DNA of 64,000 bases, from the NCBI GenBank assembly GCA_029378245.1, contig JARKIF010000072.1, positions 1 through 64,000 on the forward strand, written 5' to 3'. Source of the DNA: Roridomyces roridus. Lineage: Eukaryota; Basidiomycota; Agaricomycetes; Agaricales; Mycenaceae. A program made the position numbers and the translations under genes. The notes beneath the pieces are model-generated. The model was not told where the DNA came from, did not search any database, and was given only the letters and a program-made list of their open reading frames with translations. Positions 42,216-52,437 of the stretch are shown piece by piece (the stretch's first letter is position 1; each line of letters begins with the position of its first letter).

Positions 42216-43012
42216 TCACGCACGTTTTCCCTCTCCCTTTCCTCCGGGTCTTTCTGAAGACCGACCCCAACTCGTGCCGAGAACGAAGACTCCCAGACCC
42301 AATAACAGCGCATCGACGCCCCACGTCTTTCCCTCCACCATGCGCTTGCCGATAGGCTCGAATCCAGCCTGTCTATGAACAAGTGTCGATAGACAGGCTG
42401 GTCGATTTCGTCTGATAGATTCGTGTCACCCGATCAATCCCAATAAGGCTATTCGGCGTGATCGGCTTCTCCATCACATGCAGATAGAGTCCTCTGGCCA
42501 TCCTCCACGGGGTGCTAGCGACTTCAACGTGGCTCCAATTTAAACATTGAGATAGTATGGCTATATTACATGTACTATATACACGATTATCTGTGAAAAA
42601 GATGTCTCGACTCACGGCCGCACCGTGATTGACAGTGCCGAATAGCCTTTTATGGGTAAATGAAATCATTGATCGGGTGACGCGAATCGATCAAACGAAA
42701 TCGACCGGTCTGTCTATCGACACTTTCATAGACAGACCGGTTCCGGTCTAGCTTGCCGACTCCGATACTGAATAACACACTCGTCATGGCCGCGGCTACG
42801 ACGCGCGTTTGAGGCGGGAGGAGAAGAACGCCGAGTGTGATGTCGACGAAAGGGATGCAGGCAGACATGGTGCCTGCGTCGTTGGGTGCGCGGGCGATTT
42901 GGTAGGCGTACCACTCAGGTGTATGTGCGCCAGACGTGAGGCGGGAGAATGCACCGGTGAAGTTTATGCCGGCAACGGCGAGGGTTGCGGGGATGTGGAG
43001 GTAGGAGGCCAT
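42216..43012 (-). pseudogene. Four-helix membrane protein (DoxX/DUF4267-like) whose C-terminus is replaced by a MITE
   Basis: The intact N-terminal part (MASYLHIPATLAVAGINF...) contains three membrane segments, including CIPFVDITLGVLLLP and AAAMTSVLFSIGVG. At VGK the frame runs into a MITE (42353-42750), which adds 31 residues and a stop at 42650-42652, so the present protein would have 120 residues. Beyond the MITE, starting at the second TSD copy, the original frame continues RMVEGKTWGVDALLLGLGVF and LGTSWGRSSERPG to a TGA at 42216-42218. Without the element plus one TSD (407 bp) the gene is exactly 130 codons. The fourth helix is therefore lost from the current product. Size and helix pattern suggest a DoxX/DUF4267-like protein; function unknown. 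Confidence 0.82.
42344..42759. mobile_element. 398-bp MULE-like MITE with about 85-bp inverted ends and 9-bp TSD
   Basis: The element spans 42353-42750. Left end 42353-42438 and right end 42668-42750 are inverted copies sharing AAGTGTCGATAGACAG, GGTCGATTTCGT and GTCACCCGATCAAT. It is flanked by the direct repeat GCTTGCCGA (42344-42352 and 42751-42759). Long TIRs plus a 9-bp duplication are typical of Mutator-like elements. Each TIR also contains its own hairpin (CTGTCTAT...ATAGACAG). There is no transposase. Confidence 0.92.
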
Positions 43013-43813
43013 GGTAGGTGTGTCTTGACTTGGTGGTGGTCGGGAGAAAGAAATGACTTGCCACGGCCAAGTCACGGGCCTTGATTTGTCTACTCGGATC
43101 GGTTCGGCCCGGTGGTTTATTATGACTCGGCTCCGACGCTCTGATCCGTCGACATGGCTTTTTCACCAACGCATGAGGCACCAACTATTGTGCTAGTGAC
43201 CAGGAGATCGTCTAAATCTAAGCATTCCGCGCGGGGCATTCTCTTCGAGTACACACCGTGACCCTTCACGGCGGAGGCTAAGCTCGATGCATTGAATTGA
43301 ATCGGAGGGACGATCTCGCAACTATTGCGCCACCACGAGGAGACTCATCATTGCAACCAAGCACCCCCTCTTTGCTTCTTCTCTTCAAGTCGGCGCCCTT
43401 GATGACGAAATCCAAATTGAAATCGAAGCCAGACGATCTCTCGCCCACATCGAGATTGATGTACAGAACTCCCACTCGACCTGTGCCGCTCGAAATCACG
43501 AAGGACAACAACTATTCTGCTACCGCGAGGAGATCCTCCAAATCAAAGTCCTCGTCGCTGGGCCTTCTGTCCGAGTACACACCCGTGATGTCGACATCCG
43601 CCCAAAAGTATCCAGGACACCTTCATCATCCAATCTTCATCGCGTGTCTCTCTGACCTGAGCTGTCTCATGAGTGCCACCGAGTGTCCCGATTGGCGGGA
43701 ACTGGCATTTTGGATCTGTTCCCATCCGCAATCTGTCCAATGAAGGATCACGGGAAGCAGATAAACGCTGTTCCAACCTCCCTTGCTGGACCGCATAACA
43801 ATACCATCTTACG
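43013..43813. other. Spacer with diverged direct repeat
   Basis: Two related segments, about 43200-43263 and 43520-43588, share the pattern AGGAGATC(G/C)TC(T/C)AAATC and (C/G)GAGTACACACC. A frame at 43297-43743 runs through this region, but its product is not recognised. It may be a remnant of the missing 5' part of the hydrolase that follows or unrelated repeat DNA. Confidence 0.4.
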
Positions 43814-44409
43814 ATGGTTTTGGCGCATGTGAGTCACACCTTTGTCGTGAAAAACCAGCCAACTCACTCTTACAGCTTGAAAACCCGCACATCGAAGGGA
43901 GTTTGTTCCAGGGTATCGACCATCCACCTTTGTGTGTCTCCATCCTCTTTGTTTCTCTTTCTTATTTGCACTTGACTAACACTACGTATAAGTGAATTCG
44001 CTGTTCTCATCTCGGGCTTCTACGCACCTTGGTGGTCAATTCCACTGGGTCCACACCGCCTTCGCACACCCTCCCTCCACATTTTCGGTATCAACGATAT
44101 CATGGTGAGCCCTGAGAACATGGCACGGCTGATAGGGTACTTCAAGTCCCCGCGCGTCGAGATTCACCAAGGTGGTGAGTGACCGGGTACTACGTGCGCC
44201 GAGTGTGTCTGATATCGTTGTGTGTTAAAGGACACTTCATTCCCCGCACACTCAGTTGGCGCCGTTTCCTGGTCGACTACCTCAGCTCGCGGGGCACCCA
44301 CACCGGCAGTGCTCGGAGTCAGCACGCTGTCGCCGTGAGGTCCCCGACACCGCCGCTTTGCTGGGAGGAGTTTTGCAGTATCCAGCGAATGTTGGATGAT
44401 GCTAGCTGA
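43814..44409 (+). pseudogene. FSH-family serine hydrolase, C-terminal remnant
   Basis: Exons 43814-43828, 43876-43931, 43993-44174 and 44231-44409 join in frame. They encode the C-terminal part of an FSH1-type alpha/beta hydrolase: HLENPHIEGSLFQGIDHPPF, FAVLISGFYAPWW, PSLHIFGINDIMVSPENMAR (acid residue of the triad), and VEIHQGGHFIP with the catalytic His. The N-terminal half with the nucleophile motif GxSxG is not found upstream before the first exon. Without it the protein cannot be an active hydrolase, so this is a 5'-truncated copy, unless a distant first exon was missed. Confidence 0.75.
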
Positions 44410-46560
44410 TGGACGAAGGTGGCCTTTTTTTTGAGTTTTTGGGCGGGGGATTAGGGCCTTGAGGAGGCGCTCCAGCGTTTGAAAGGGCTCCGAAAATAAT
44501 ACACATGTATAAGTTCGCAGTGTGCTTACGTTCATTGTATATCTTGCAAGACGCAGCCCGTGAGTGCTGAGACCCCAATTCCATGTCGTCGTAGTGCACC
44601 GTCCTCTCCATGTGAGCACTGATCTGCAATGCGTCCTGAAAAAGTACTAGTCTGAGTATCTCCAACTTCTTGATCCCGAGAGGCAGAAGAGGCATACATA
44701 CAGAGAGAAAGCTGGCGTATTATCCGTCTGTAATCCTGCGTCAGCAACCAAAAAAGACGGGGAGGGTTAAATGATACCACAAGTTTCAGGGGGTGTGCAG
44801 TCTCCAGAGCTATTGGAGTCCCTCTCAGGACGTGATTCCGAGAATTGAGACTATGATAATGTGAGAGCGTCGATATTATCTGAGACTGGGATCTGGGCCA
44901 CCTAAGGGGTTTGACGATTTTTGCGAGGGATAGGTTTGTTTTTCTGGTTGTTTTGGACCCCAGGGAGGTAGACTAGGTTCCTACGAGCAGAACGAAGCCT
45001 GGGGCTTGGCATTCTGTCAAGGTTTGAGGTCATGGGAAGAAATTTGCCGAGACAGGTCCAAAATTGGCTCAAACGGGCTAGTGGGCCAGACGTGGGAAGC
45101 GCCCTGCCTGTGGCGCGTAGAGGCAGCGGCGCAGCTGCAACTTGAAGTAGGGACACTGAGAGGGCTGGGGAGTCCCAATGTACACATTATTACCCCTCAT
45201 CCCAGCCAAACTCAAGCCCGAATGCGGTTGGAACGAACTGGCTGTCCCACGTATCCCACAGGAGATTTTCAAGTCTACGCCTCTCGAATTGTGTCCGATA
45301 TCGACCAGGGGGATGTAGATGGTGTATTAGAACAATGTAGGACATTTTTGAGCTACAAACGAGACAGTATGTGGGTGGTAGGAAAAGTCGGCTCTGAGCG
45401 GGTCCGACAGCGAGCTCCCATCCAGCACGGAAACAGACGGGGAGAGCGGAGTAAGTTCATGGATGCAAGTTCAGTATCATAGGAACGCACCTGGCTCACT
45501 ATCTCCACCACCGAGGTCCTGTATTCCTCGTAAAAAGTTCCAAATGCCGCCATAGTGAAAATCGGGGGTTTGCGGGAGATGACGGCGATGACAAGATATG
45601 AGGACAGTTCAGATGAGGCGAAAGCGGCCAAATATGAGCTTTACATGTGCCAAGTGGGTGTGCAAGGACCTGGGAGCAAAGCACCAGCACGTCGTCCGAT
45701 GCAAGGGTGGCAAGCGGACGCCCATGTCGACACGCAAGCCCCGAGTAAGTCGGTCTGGCGACATGGAGCGGGAAAATCGGGGGGTATGAAGAGTGGCAGT
45801 GGGTAGCCAGGGGTCCGCCGAGCATAATGAGCCCTGCAGATCGCGAAACGGCGCCGTGGTCGTGGAGAAAGAGGCTGTCGAGTGAAGCCAAATTAAGAAA
45901 TCACGTTTTTTGTTCACACGCACCTCAGTCTGACAGCCACAGCCTCACGTCAACATCACCGATCTCCACCAAAATCGGTGTGCGAGGACGTCTGTGTATG
46001 TCCTTCATGATACCAACAACATTTGGGAAGTAGTTGATATCGACACAGTGCTAATTCCCTAGTGGCCCACTAGCTAGTGTGGCCCACCAGGTAGTCGCTG
46101 ATAATAGTCGTTTCTGAAGTAAATGTCTTGACAGACTATTTCAGAGCCGGGCTGGTTCCAAGGTGTGGCGTTTTGCCGGGCAAGATACGCTGGTTAGATA
46201 AAGCTGTAAGGCCGGCAAGCGGCAGGGCCTGCTACCGCTCAATGCCGACAGGTGCTTACTTACTTACCACCGAGACACCCAGAATCAACTAAGAATCAAC
46301 TGCATATTATTATCCACAACTCCATTTCAGTCGTCGCTCGTCCGTGCACCCCGGCGTGCCGCACTCCCTCGCTCCTCCCCTCCCCTGCAAGCAAGACTCA
46401 AGTCACGAAATGTGAGTTGAAGCAAAAATAACACTACAGCATCATTGATTGTGTCGTCGCTCGTCCGTGCGCCGCACTCCCTCGCTCCCCTTGCAAAAAC
46501 AAAGTCTTCGGCAAGTTCATTGGTCTTTACTGTCCGAGAATAACGGAGTGCTCTGGCAGA
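44410..46560. other. Gene-poor region
   Basis: No family is recognised. A minus-strand frame around 44402-44695 (with ILRLVLFQDALQISAHMERT) has a coding look and flanking splice-like sites but no domain. The remainder, up to the MITE at 46.57 kb, has only short frames. Confidence 0.35.
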
Positions 46561-46937
46561 GACATGGCTAGGGTTGGACACGGGTTCATACCCGTACGGG
46601 TAAAAACCGCGGAAATGGACCCGCGGGTTGCACGGGTACGGGTACGGGTCAGAGATTCCGACCCGGCTCAAACCCGCGACCGACCCGTGCATGCGGCCAT
46701 TGCGTCGGCATAGGTGGCATCCAATTTCCAAGGGTTTTTCGATGAAAGTCTGTGATTGCAAGGGTGATAATGACAAGAATGGGGACAATCTGAACTCACT
46801 TTGATGTATTTCAAGCCGTCTACCCGCGGGTATACGGGTTGTGACCTGTACCCGTGCGGGTCGGGTCAAGCACGGGTACGGGTACGGGTCGACCCTCTGT
46901 GACCCGTACCCGACCCGTGTCCAACCCTAGACATGGC
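46561..46937. mobile_element. 361-bp hAT-like MITE rich in ACGGGT repeats
   Basis: The element is 46569-46929. It begins TAGGGTTGGACACGGGT and ends with the perfect inverse of those 17 bases. It is flanked by 8-bp direct repeats GACATGGC (46561-46568 and 46930-46937). Both subterminal regions are packed with CGGGTACGGGT-type words in inverted arrangement, as expected for clustered transposase-binding sites. The TIR start TAGGG and the TSD length fit the hAT superfamily. Confidence 0.94.
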
Positions 46938-47494
46938 AAGCTTCTGCTTGGCAAGAAATCGGGAGGCGGCGGGAGGAGGCGGGATGCAAAAACGGAAGGG
47001 GTTCCTTGAGGCTTGTGACAGTCCTGGGATTTCCTTCGGCAAAGAACCCAACATCTGTGCATGACATTTGCACAGATGTTGAAAAATCAATCGGATAGGA
47101 CTGCTCCCGGGAGTTGAGGTCATCCATATTGCGCTGAGGGTGCGGCAATCATCAGCTTCAACAAGAATTTGGCTGGATCCATCAGTGCTGACGCAAAACC
47201 GAACGACAAAAAGGTGATGGCCCGCCAAAACCAAAAATTAGGGCGCCCTATAGAAACCTGTACCTAACGGTATCAGGAATGCCGTCCGCGCAGATATTTC
47301 AGATTTCGGCCAGGAGATTGATGTCAGGTCTCGCGCAAGTCTCGAGCTGGCGTCTTCGTCGTCTTCAGGGTTATTACATGGCCATGTATACCTGGGATAT
47401 CGCTGCTTCAAGCTTCAAGCGCAAGAGACAAGAGTTGGAGATGATGGACGGAGAGAGAAAGAAGCCGCTCCGATCCGAGAAATCATGTGACACC
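46938..47494. other. Spacer with a dispersed repeat also found at 63 kb
   Basis: The part from about 47308 to 47502 resembles 62936-63142: both have ATGTCAGGTCTCG, GGAGATGATGG, ACGGAGAGAGA and GAGAAAT followed by TGACA/CGACA. It may be a shared decayed element or gene fragment. The MITE at 47.5 kb is inserted in it. Confidence 0.5.
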
Positions 47495-48120
47495 TCCTCC
47501 GCTAGGGATGCACACCGCCCGTGTACGGGTGACGGCCGTCAAATTCACGGCACGAGACGGTTACGGGCCGTCAAATCAACGGCCGTCTTTTTGATATTTG
47601 CCTGGGTCCGACGGGACGGGACGGCAAAATAGACGGGTACGGGCCGTCAAAAGACGGGTCTGGTGAGAACCTCTTCGAAGCGGATTTTTAATCGAGGCAG
47701 AAACATTCTCTGCCTCAGACATGTCCTCCCGCACTGCTCTAGCTTGAATTGACCTTTCACAAGGACAACTTCACAGATTTTGAGGATGTTTGATGTCAGA
47801 TATCCCATCAATCAGCCGTAAATCGGCCAAGTACAGACTGTATATTTAATGCCCTTGCCCACCACATCATGACACCAGCCGTCGGATCAGGAACCGGCCT
47901 ATTTGCCGCAGGACATTGACCTGATCCGCTCATCTCGGGCACCAACCCGTCGACGGGCCGTCAATGTGACAGATTGACGGGAACGGACGGCAACGTTACC
48001 GTCCCGTACCCGTCCCGTACATCTGTTCGATCAAGGGTCTGACGGGTACGGGTACGTACCCGTGTACGGACGGCCGTCAAACGGCTCGCGACGGGTACGG
48101 TGTGCATTCCTATCCTCCGC
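47495..48120. mobile_element. 610-bp hAT-like MITE rich in GACGGGTACGGGCCGTC repeats
   Basis: The element is 47503-48112. Its 15-bp terminal inverted repeats, TAGGGATGCACACCG and its inverse with one mismatch, are flanked by the perfect 8-bp duplication TCCTCCGC (47495-47502 and 48113-48120). The ends carry multiple GACGGGTACGGG and GACGGCCGTCAA words. No protein is encoded. Confidence 0.93.
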
Positions 48121-48937
48121 TCGGAAGGGTCTTGATTGGTGTGCGGCCGCCGGTCACTGCGTACGTCTCCGTGCTCTCCTCCATCTGCGGTCAGCTCAGC
48201 TCTTACAAGCGACACGAATTTGGATATCAAACGGATGGGCACGAGGCGCCGGGACGTCCTCTTTCACCCACACAATGTGTCAATGTCCGCTGCGAGCTCT
48301 TTCTGTCTGCCACGACCATACACGCCATGTTACGTGTGAGGTTTTGCTGTACTTGAGCGTACTTCCCCGACCTGTTTTCGCCCTCGCCCTCCCATCCCGA
48401 AATCCTCGTCCGCGAGATCGCTCGCGTCGACACGCACATCCATGATCTTCCTCCCAAGCATAGATGATGAGGACCGTTGCGACAGGTTGGGATGATGTCG
48501 ACATCACAGGCTGCTCGCAAATCGTTCGGACAGCAGCACGCTCCTGCAATAAAAGTCAGATGTAACGAGATTCGGGGGCTCGTGTCGACGAGGAAGAGCT
48601 AGGGTGCTCATGAAGGAGCATGATTCGGGGGCCATTCGAGTCGTGGGTACGCACGTTCGTTCGTTAAAGTACTCGGAGCCGCTAATCATGAGTATTTAGG
48701 AAGAAGGATAGGATTGGGTTCTGTTGCTAGTTGATGCACGAATGCGACCACTTTGAGTTCTTTTGGTGTTGTGAGACACGCTGCACGGCGGAATGATGGT
48801 GGTGGTCTACTCTTCCTCCCCCGCACGATTCGTTTGACCTGAGAGCCAGGATGCTCTAGCCACGGGCTCAAGATGCCCTCGCGGATGATCGTTAAATTTC
48901 GTCAATTCAGAGTGGGATGCTCACTACATTCTTTGCT
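48121..48937. other. Intergenic, no gene seen
   Basis: Contains short frames only. It would include the promoter of the ancestral kinase copy. Confidence 0.35.
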
Positions 48938-49740
48938 ATGCCCCACGTGCAGAAGCGCCTTCCCAATCTTACAGGCTGCGCTGTCGACGACGGCGCCTTA
49001 CTTTTGAAGAAGCTCGTTGGCTCCGGTGCGTTTGGCCAGCTGTACCGCCGAGTCGAAACCAGGTCCTCTGTCTCTTCGCAGGGCTCTTCGTGGGCTTCCT
49101 CCTCCTCCTCCAATTCATCTTTATCGTCCTCCGAGTCCTCAGACTCGGAATTTAAGCCCCGGGTGTATGCCGTCAAATGCCTTCGCAACACGCGCATGGG
49201 CGAGTCGTACGACGGCTGGGAAAGCCTCGCTGCCAACGAGCGCCACTTCCGCTTCGTCCTGTCGAGTCTTCACTTACTTACTCTCGTTGCGCAGAGTCTC
49301 CCTGCCGCCCAGATTTAAACTCCGCCTGGGGTCTGGGCATAACCCTAATCAACCTCGTCGCGCCTCCCAATTACTCTGGCACGCCGACACGCCTCGGCAC
49401 CGATCCATGCTTCATTGAACATTGCTCTCATTTTCGCGGGCCTTGGCAGATTGTGATGAATGAGCGTTCTATATCTCACGATTTACGAATCTGGGTTGCA
49501 TGTGGCGTAGCATACCACAGCTCTCGGGAACTAAATCAGACATATCAACCTCGTCGCCTCTCACGCACCCTGGAACACCACACGCGCTTCATTGAACATT
49601 CCTATCATTTCGGCGAGAGATTTGGACCTTGGCAGATTGTGATGAATGAGCGTTCTGCATCTCACGATCCACGAATGTGGGTTGTCTGTGGCGTAGGATA
49701 CCACAGCTCTCTCGGGGAGCTAAATCAGGAATGAATAACA
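48938..49740 (+). pseudogene. Ran1-like Ser/Thr protein kinase, catalytic core deleted, tail duplicated
   Basis: The frame starts MPHVQKRLPNLTGCAVDDGA and encodes the kinase N-lobe: the glycine-rich loop LVGSGAFGQLYRRVE, a Ser-rich insert, and the VAIK-equivalent PRVYAVKCLRN. It then stops at 49318. From about 49324 another frame gives SAWGLGITLINLVA, matching kinase subdomain IX (DxWSxGxxLxNLL). The catalytic HRD and DFG segments between them are missing, so an internal deletion removed the active site. Downstream, about 49350-49540 is repeated imperfectly at 49544-49735 (both with CTTGGCAGATTGTGATGAATGAGC-type sequence). It is non-functional as a kinase. Confidence 0.7.
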
Positions 49741-49932
49741 TTGTGATCAAGTGAAATGTGCTGAGCGGCGCCCGTGGTGTTGGGTTGACTGAATCAGGAT
49801 AGCGCTCCCGAACCAAAGATTGTTAGGGGAATCAAACCAACAAAGGCACAGATGGTGCAGTGCCCGCCGAAACTAGTTCTGAACTCAATCCTCATCGTTG
49901 TTCTTTCAGTCTGATACGCCTCAACACACTGG

Positions 49933-51340
49933 ATGGCGACCGTGACTTCTATATTTCCCATGCAAGTCCAGAATATCACAACGCCATTTCAAAATCCAAA
50001 TAAAGGCTGCCCTGTAATCTTCTGCTGGTACGCACATCCCATGTTTCCAGAAATCCAGGTCTCTTCCCTCATCTTCGATCCCACACCGGACTCAGAGAAT
50101 GCCTTGAAACTCACTGCAACGCGCTACATTCCCCGCTCAACCACTCCTCACGGGTCCACTCTGCTCTTTGTACATAATAGTGGAGGACGTAAGTCCATAC
50201 CGTTGCCAACCTCGCCAAACGACTGATTTTCACAAGACAAGGAGCAATGGAACCCAACCCTCGAGCAGCTGTTTGCAAGGCAGAAGTTCGCCCAACTGAA
50301 CATTCGTGAGGCATGGGCGGTGGACTGGCAGAGTCATGGGGAGGCGGGACAAATCAACTCTGTTCAGCTTGAGAACCGAGGCCCCGTTTGTGAGCATAGA
50401 ATTTTAATCACATTATTCTACTCATCTGGGCCGCAGCCTTGTACGAATGGGCAACCGCGATAGCAGCCTTTCTCCGATCAGACCACTTGCGTGGTCACTC
50501 CATTGTTGGGGTAGCCGAGTCCGCTGGTTCATCGGCCATGTCAGTGCTGGACCTTTGTCCTCTGTTTTGAACGCTCATCTCCACAAAGGCTCCTGGCAAC
50601 CCAACACTTCTTGCCCCACAGTTTGCCCTTCAAAGGAATCATCATCATTGAGCCCATCATGGCCAGCAGGGAGTATTACCGAAACTTTGGTGCGGAGCGT
50701 GATAGGGCGATGGCTGTGGCTACTGCGATTGTAAAGGGGCTACGCACAAGCTGGTCAACACGTGAAGAAGCATTTGAATACATGCGGAACCATATTCGCT
50801 GGAAAAAGTGGGATCTGCGTGTCTTGCGCTCTCATGTTGTGAGTCTCCACTGCTTTCTCTTCGTAAATCTTCAATCAGGAGACAGGATCATGGCCTCTAC
50901 GAGTCTCCCACCGGAGAGATTTTCTGCAACAACCAACCGGAGTTATGCTCGTACCAAGAAATACCGCCTCATTTGGATGCTGTTGATCAATACAGAAAGA
51001 TTGCCCCTCTTATTCCCATTCATTTCATTTTTGGACAGAAAAACAGCTTTGCGTGAGTTCCCGTGTTTCCCCAAGGATTTGAATTGATCAAGTGTACTTC
51101 ATAGTTCGCCTGAAGCACAACAGTCCATCTTTGATCCAGAGCACAACATCCGGCCATCTTCTGTTCAGCATGTTCGCAATGCACGCCATTTGGTGGGTGC
51201 TGATACCATCCGTAGTTGCAAATGATTCTAAGTGTTTATAGGTCCTTCAGGAGAATCCCGATGGTTTGGCAACCACAATTTGCATGGCGCTGGCGACATT
51301 GAAGATGGAGGTCATCTCGGCTCAAATGTCAAAACTGTGA
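49933..51340 (+). CDS. Alpha/beta hydrolase with C-terminal peroxisomal signal
   Basis: Seven exons: 49933-50188, 50237-50389, 50437-50539, 50589-50838, 50886-51052, 51105-51192, 51242-51340; 1116 nt, 371 residues. The fold is shown by STLLFVHNSGGHKEQWNPT (oxyanion region), AWAVDWQSHGEA, the nucleophile elbow GHSIVGVAESAGSSAM, LPFKGIIIIEPIMAS, IPIHFIFGQKNSF (acid region), and VRNARHLV (catalytic His). The C-terminus is QMSKL, a PTS1. Proteins of this group are often annotated as peroxisomal hydrolases related to AKT2-type enzymes, which act on CoA- or acyl-linked intermediates. That role is inference. The elbow has Glu where His or Gly is usual (AESAG), but the Ser is kept. Confidence 0.88.
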
Positions 51341-52437
51341 ACAAGTGGCCAGCTGTATAGTACTTCGCAGCTCTATGGATTCTGGATGTATTGGCAGTGT
51401 GACCGAAAGTGTGTTCATATATATAAATCCATGATCACCTTCTACTTCTCCTCTTCGCCCTCATTTGACCGTGGGATCGATATATGTCTGTCTGTCCGTG
51501 TTCCGCAGCAACAATGGGATGATTGGCCTCTGATGCCCCTTGTTAGATTCATGGTGGTACAAGCACCGTTCCCTATGCTAGTTTTACCGTGGGTTGACAT
51601 GGGATTTCAACTACGAATTCTGTAGGGCTCGGCACCGTACGTACTGTAAGTATGTGGTAGAGGTGCAAATTAAGGTATACCCGTACAATACGGCCACGGT
51701 ACCGAGCCCTGGAATTCTGTCTGTCCGTGTTCCGCAGCAACAATTGCCAGATAATTCCGCACTGATGCCCCCGGTTCGATTCATGACGATGCAGCACCGT
51801 TCGAGGATTCGAGGCTTCCGTCTGTCCGTATTCATCTCGCGCTGATGACCCTGGCTCAATTCATGGTGATGCAAGCACTGTTCGCCGACGCTGGTTTACC
51901 GCGGGTTAGCATCACATGTCTATCTGTGTTCCGCAATTTTCTGTCTGTCCGTGTTCCGCGGACCACAGCCATATTTGGAGGTCCTTCCGCTGATGCCCCT
52001 TGTCAGATGCATGGTGGCGGAAGCAGCGTTGCCCTACAGTGGTTTACAGTGGGTGAGAATGAGATGGACTAAAAATGACCGGCATACCTGTCTGTCCGTG
52101 TTCCGCAGCAATATTTAGATGATCTCCCGCTGATGCCCCTGGTTAGATACATCGACGGTACAAGTACAGAGTTTTGCTGCCGTGGATGAGCATGAGATCT
52201 CACTTCACACAGAGTGTCCTCGATCCGTACTCCAGGCATGGTGTGGCGTATCACCAACTCACCATCAACTCGGGAGATTAATCATTATCAGGTTCGCTTG
52301 ACATGAGTTAGGGGTTCTAATGCAGTTAGCACGACTCGGAGCCGCGCTTTCTTGCGCTTCTTGAAACATCTTCCATCACAAGCACAACATATATAACTGG
52401 TGAGCGCTCTCCCGTCATTCTCTGTGTTCCCTTGAAA
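51341..52437. other. Degenerate tandem repeat region
   Basis: Holds five degenerate copies of a unit of about 100-130 bp between 51480 and 52200 (separate entry), then the promoter of the next gene with ATATATAA near 52389. Confidence 0.7.
51480..52200 (+). repeat. Five degenerate tandem units, CTGTCTGTCCGTGTTCCGCAG type
   Basis: Copies start near 51487, 51717, 51822, 51942 and 52090. Each has TGTCTGTCCGT(G/A)TTC at the start, then GCTGATG(A/C)CCC and (G/A)TTCATGGTG(G/A)T(A/G)CAAGCAC further on. Spacing is uneven, so the array is old. No coding potential runs through the units. Confidence 0.8.

Noticed and set aside
42344..42759. MITE-encoded tail as an ordinary C-terminus of the membrane protein
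   Set aside because: The 9-bp TSD and the in-frame helix after the element show that the tail was acquired by insertion.
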